Assembly: GCA_900541035.1 (NCBI GenBank)
Contig: UQIN01000007.1
Coordinates: 33,763-97,762 of the forward strand
DNA: 64,000 nt
Source of the DNA: an uncultured Collinsella sp.
GTDB taxonomy: Bacteria; Actinomycetota; Coriobacteriia; Coriobacteriales; Coriobacteriaceae
Direction of reading: 5' to 3'
Made by a program: the position numbers and the translations under genes. The stretch's first letter is position 1, and every line of letters starts with the position of its first letter. This document shows positions 61,605 to 64,000 of the stretch, one piece after another. Under the pieces are notes generated by a model. The model saw only the letters and a list, made by a program, of their open reading frames with translations, did not search any database and was not told the DNA's origin.

Positions 61605-63851
61605 ATGACACTCGTATCCAAGACCTTTGAGCTGTACGGCAAGACCTACACCTTTGAGTCGGGCGAGCTTGCCAAGCAGGCCACCGGCGCCTGCCTGGTC
61701 AAGCAGGGTGACACCACGATGCTCGACACCGTGGTCGTCTCCAAGGAGCGCAAGAACTACGACTTCTTCCCGCTGACCGTCGACTTCAACGAGAAGATGT
61801 ACGCCGCCGGCCGCATCCCGGGTGGCTACCTCAAGCGTGAGGGCCGTCCCAGCGAGAAGGCCACGCTCACCGCGCGTATGATCGACCGTCCGATTCGCCC
61901 GAGCTTCCCGGATGGCTTCCGCAACGAGGTGCACATCGTCGCTACCTCGCTTGTCGCCGACCAGGTCAACCCCTTTGACGTCATCAACGTCATGGGTGCT
62001 TCCCTGGCCATGACGCTCGGCGGCGTGCCCTTCGAGGGCCCGCTTGCCTGTGTGCGCATCGGCCGTAACGTGGAGACCGGCGAGTTTATCGTCAACCCCA
62101 CCTACGAGGAGCGCGAGAACTCCGATCTGGACCTGGAGCTGGGTGGATCCGCCGACTTTATCTCGATGGTTGAGGCCGGCGCAGAGGAGATCTCCGAGGA
62201 CGACATGCTTGCCGCCATGAAGTTTGGCCAGGAGGCCCTTGCTGCTTTCTGCCAGGCTCAGGATGAGTTCGTCGCCGAGTGGGAGCAGGTCAACGGCCCC
62301 ATCGTCAAGAAGGAGTACCCGCTCGACCAGCCCGTCGAGGAGGTCCAGGAGCGCATCTTTGCCCACTACGACGAGATGGCTGCTGCCCTTCGCGACGCCG
62401 ACAAGCTCTCCCGTATCGGTAAGGTCGAGGCTCTGAAGGAGTCCATCCGCGCCGAGTTCACCGAGGAGGAGCAGGCCGCTTGGGAGCGCGAGATCCCCGT
62501 GGCGCTCAAGAAGCTCGAGAAGAAGGCCATGCGCACCATGGTCGTCGAGACCGGCGAGCGCGTCGACGGCCGTGCCGCCGACGAGATCCGTCCCATTATG
62601 GTGAAGGACAACTACCTGCCGCTCGTTCACGGCTCCGGCCTGTTCCAGCGCGGCCAGACCCAGGTGCTTTCCGTCCTGTCGCTCGGTATGCTCAACGAGG
62701 GCCAGCGCTTGGACACCATCGAGCCCACCGAGGGCAAGCGCTACATGCACCACTACAACTTCCCGCCGTTCTGCACCGGCGAGACCGGCCGCATGGGCAG
62801 CCCCAAGCGCCGCGAGATTGGTCACGGCAACCTGGCCGAGCGCGCTTTGCTTCCGGTGCTTCCCGACGAGAACGAGTTCCCCTACGCCATCCGCGTCGTC
62901 TCCGAGGTCATGGAGTCCAACGGCTCCTCTTCGATGGCTTCGACCTGCGGCTCCACGCTCGCCCTTATGGACGGCGGCGTGCCCATTAAGCGCCCGGTCT
63001 CCGGTATCGCTATGGGTCTGATTCAGGAGGAGGGCAAGACCGTGGTCCTGTCCGACATCCAGGGTCTCGAGGACTTCCTGGGCGACATGGACTTTAAGGT
63101 CACCGGCACCACCGAGGGCATCACCGCCCTGCAGATGGACAACAAGGCCACCGGCCTCACCTTTGACATCCTGGCCCGCGCCCTGCAGCAGGCCAAGGAG
63201 GGTCGCGCCTTCATCCTGCAGAAGATGCTCGATGTGATCCCCGAGCCGCGCCACACCACGCGCAGCACCGCTCCGCGCATCGTCTCCATCCAGGTCCCGA
63301 CCGACAAGATCCGCGACGTCATAGGTTCCGGCGGTAAGGTCATCCGCGGTATCCAGGACGAGACCGGCGCTTCGGTTGACATCCAGGAGGACGGCACCGT
63401 CTTTGTCGGCGGCACCGGCGAGTCCGTCGACCAGGCCGTCGAGCGCATCAAGCTCATTATCAAGGTTCCCGAGCCGGGCGAGGAGTACACCGGTCGCGTG
63501 GTCTCCATCCAGCCCTTCGGCGCCTTCGTCAACCTGCTGCCCGGTAAGGACGGCCTGCTGCACATCTCCCGCGTCGCCAAGGGCCGCGTGGAGAAGGTCG
63601 AGGACGTCCTCAACGTGGGCGACGAGGTCAAGGTCGTCGTCATCGAGGTCGACGATCGTGGCAAGATCTCGCTCGATCGTCTTGACAAGCCCGAGGCCCC
63701 GGCTCGTGCCGAGGGTGCTTCCGAGGGCGACGGCGAGCACTTCCAGCGCCGTGAGCGTCCGCGTCGCGAGCGCTCCGAGCGCAGCGACCGTCCGCGCCGT
63801 CCCGGCGACAACGGAGGCCGCAAGCCCCGCCGTCACCACGACGCCGAGTAA
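61605..63851 (+). CDS. pnp: Polyribonucleotide nucleotidyltransferase (PNPase)
   Basis: PNPase degrades RNA phosphorolytically from the 3' end. The 748-residue protein has two RNase PH-like domains (first: KNYDFFPLTVDF, GGYLKREGRPSEKATLTARM; second: TMVVETGERVDGRAADEIRP, GSSSMASTCGSTLALMDGGV), an all-helical linker, a KH domain (DVIGSGGKVIRGI) and an S1 domain (YTGRVVSIQPFGAFVNL). A basic Arg/Glu-rich tail of about 45 residues follows. AAAGGAG precedes ATG 61605. Confidence 0.98.
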   Translation: MTLVSKTFELYGKTYTFESGELAKQATGACLVKQGDTTMLDTVVVSKERKNYDFFPLTVDFNEKMYAAGRIPGGYLKREGRPSEKATLTARMIDRPIRPSFPDGFRNEVHIVATSLVADQVNPFDVINVMGASLAMTLGGVPFEGPLACVRIGRNVETGEFIVNPTYEERENSDLDLELGGSADFISMVEAGAEEISEDDMLAAMKFGQEALAAFCQAQDEFVAEWEQVNGPIVKKEYPLDQPVEEVQERIFAHYDEMAAALRDADKLSRIGKVEALKESIRAEFTEEEQAAWEREIPVALKKLEKKAMRTMVVETGERVDGRAADEIRPIMVKDNYLPLVHGSGLFQRGQTQVLSVLSLGMLNEGQRLDTIEPTEGKRYMHHYNFPPFCTGETGRMGSPKRREIGHGNLAERALLPVLPDENEFPYAIRVVSEVMESNGSSSMASTCGSTLALMDGGVPIKRPVSGIAMGLIQEEGKTVVLSDIQGLEDFLGDMDFKVTGTTEGITALQMDNKATGLTFDILARALQQAKEGRAFILQKMLDVIPEPRHTTRSTAPRIVSIQVPTDKIRDVIGSGGKVIRGIQDETGASVDIQEDGTVFVGGTGESVDQAVERIKLIIKVPEPGEEYTGRVVSIQPFGAFVNLLPGKDGLLHISRVAKGRVEKVEDVLNVGDEVKVVVIEVDDRGKISLDRLDKPEAPARAEGASEGDGEHFQRRERPRRERSERSDRPRRPGDNGGRKPRRHHDAE

Positions 63852-63874
63852 CAGCTAAACATAAGCAGCTCAAC

Positions 63875-63905
63875 AAGGGCGACTCCGGACAGGGGTCGCC
63901 CTTTT
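63875..63905 (+). terminator. Terminator after pnp
   Basis: 12-bp stem with one G-U pair (63875-63886 with 63892-63903) followed by TTTT. Confidence 0.88.
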
Positions 63906-63960
63906 GCTATTCCCAGCGGGGGCCGCGGGCAAAGTTTCCTGCTCTACAGTCCTGCTCGCA

Positions 63961-63985
63961 CGGAGAGCACATTAAGTGCTCTCCG
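63961..63985. repeat. 10-bp perfect inverted repeat at the window end
   Basis: CGGAGAGCAC (63961-63970), spacer ATTAA, complement 63976-63985. It is flanked by imperfect direct repeats CTCGCACGGA and CTCGTGCGGA. It may be an operator, a REP-like unit, or the terminator of a gene beyond the window. Confidence 0.55.
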
Positions 63986-64000
63986 GCTCGTGCGGAACTC

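Overview
The window is a gene-dense, high-GC bacterial chromosome segment dominated by core genes. An actinobacterial-type integration host factor (mIHF) sits next to gmk and rpoZ. It occurs together with Gram-positive style genes (trmFO, pyrR, the pyrK/pyrD pair, khpA, yqeK, rsfS) and with ppsR, ppdK and adhE. I infer a fermentative member of the Actinomycetota, most likely class Coriobacteriia and probably a Collinsella-like gut anaerobe. The class is a confident guess and the genus a weaker one. No rRNA, tRNA, CRISPR array or prophage was found. The only mobile element is one REP-associated tyrosine transposase (RAYT) unit.

Layout. 1-2941: 3' part of obg, then nadD, yqeK and rsfS. 3038-4291: dinB on the minus strand. 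4493-6983: rpsP-khpA-rimM-trmD-lepB. 7043-10054: glyQ-glyS. 10089-14013: ppsR and its predicted target ppdK, separated by a repeat-rich control region. 14225-15448: rplS and rnhB. 15638-20847: yraN-comM-dprA-trmFO-xer. 21067-31179: rpsB-tsf, then a long run pyrH-frr-uppS-cdsA-dxr-rseP-ispG-proS covering ribosome recycling, lipid and isoprenoid synthesis and a site-2 protease. 31359-34860 (minus): an APH-like kinase and adhE. 35010-36062: the RAYT unit bounded by 53-bp inverted repeats. 36165-36353 (minus): rpmB. 36680-42128: pyrimidine operon pyrR-pyrB-pyrC-pyrK-pyrD-pyrF behind a PyrR-type attenuator. 42369-44779: mihF-gmk-rpoZ-thiI. 44994-49045: comEA-comEC-holA. 49179-49445: rpsT. 49542-61038: lepA-dusB-hemW-two dnaJ genes-mtaB-phoH-ybeY-dgkA-era-recO. 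61177-63851: rpsO and pnp.

How the genes work together. Most of the window supports ribosome biogenesis, translation and tRNA modification. The pyr genes cover most of de novo UMP synthesis (carAB and pyrE are not here). ppsR/ppdK and adhE point to fermentative control of the PEP/pyruvate node and ethanol formation. Four DNA-uptake or processing genes (comM, dprA, comEA, comEC) lie in two separate operons. Each operon is preceded, about 71-76 bp before its first start codon, by the same 20-base element with one mismatch, which suggests a shared competence-type regulon.

Other points to follow up: a site-2 protease with a winged-helix-like insertion, a membrane-anchored DnaJ beside an ordinary DnaJ, a Xer recombinase whose family-length frame has no ATG/GTG/TTG start, a transposase whose ribosome-binding site is locked in a hairpin, clustered repeats before ppdK, and competing inverted repeats before mihF.
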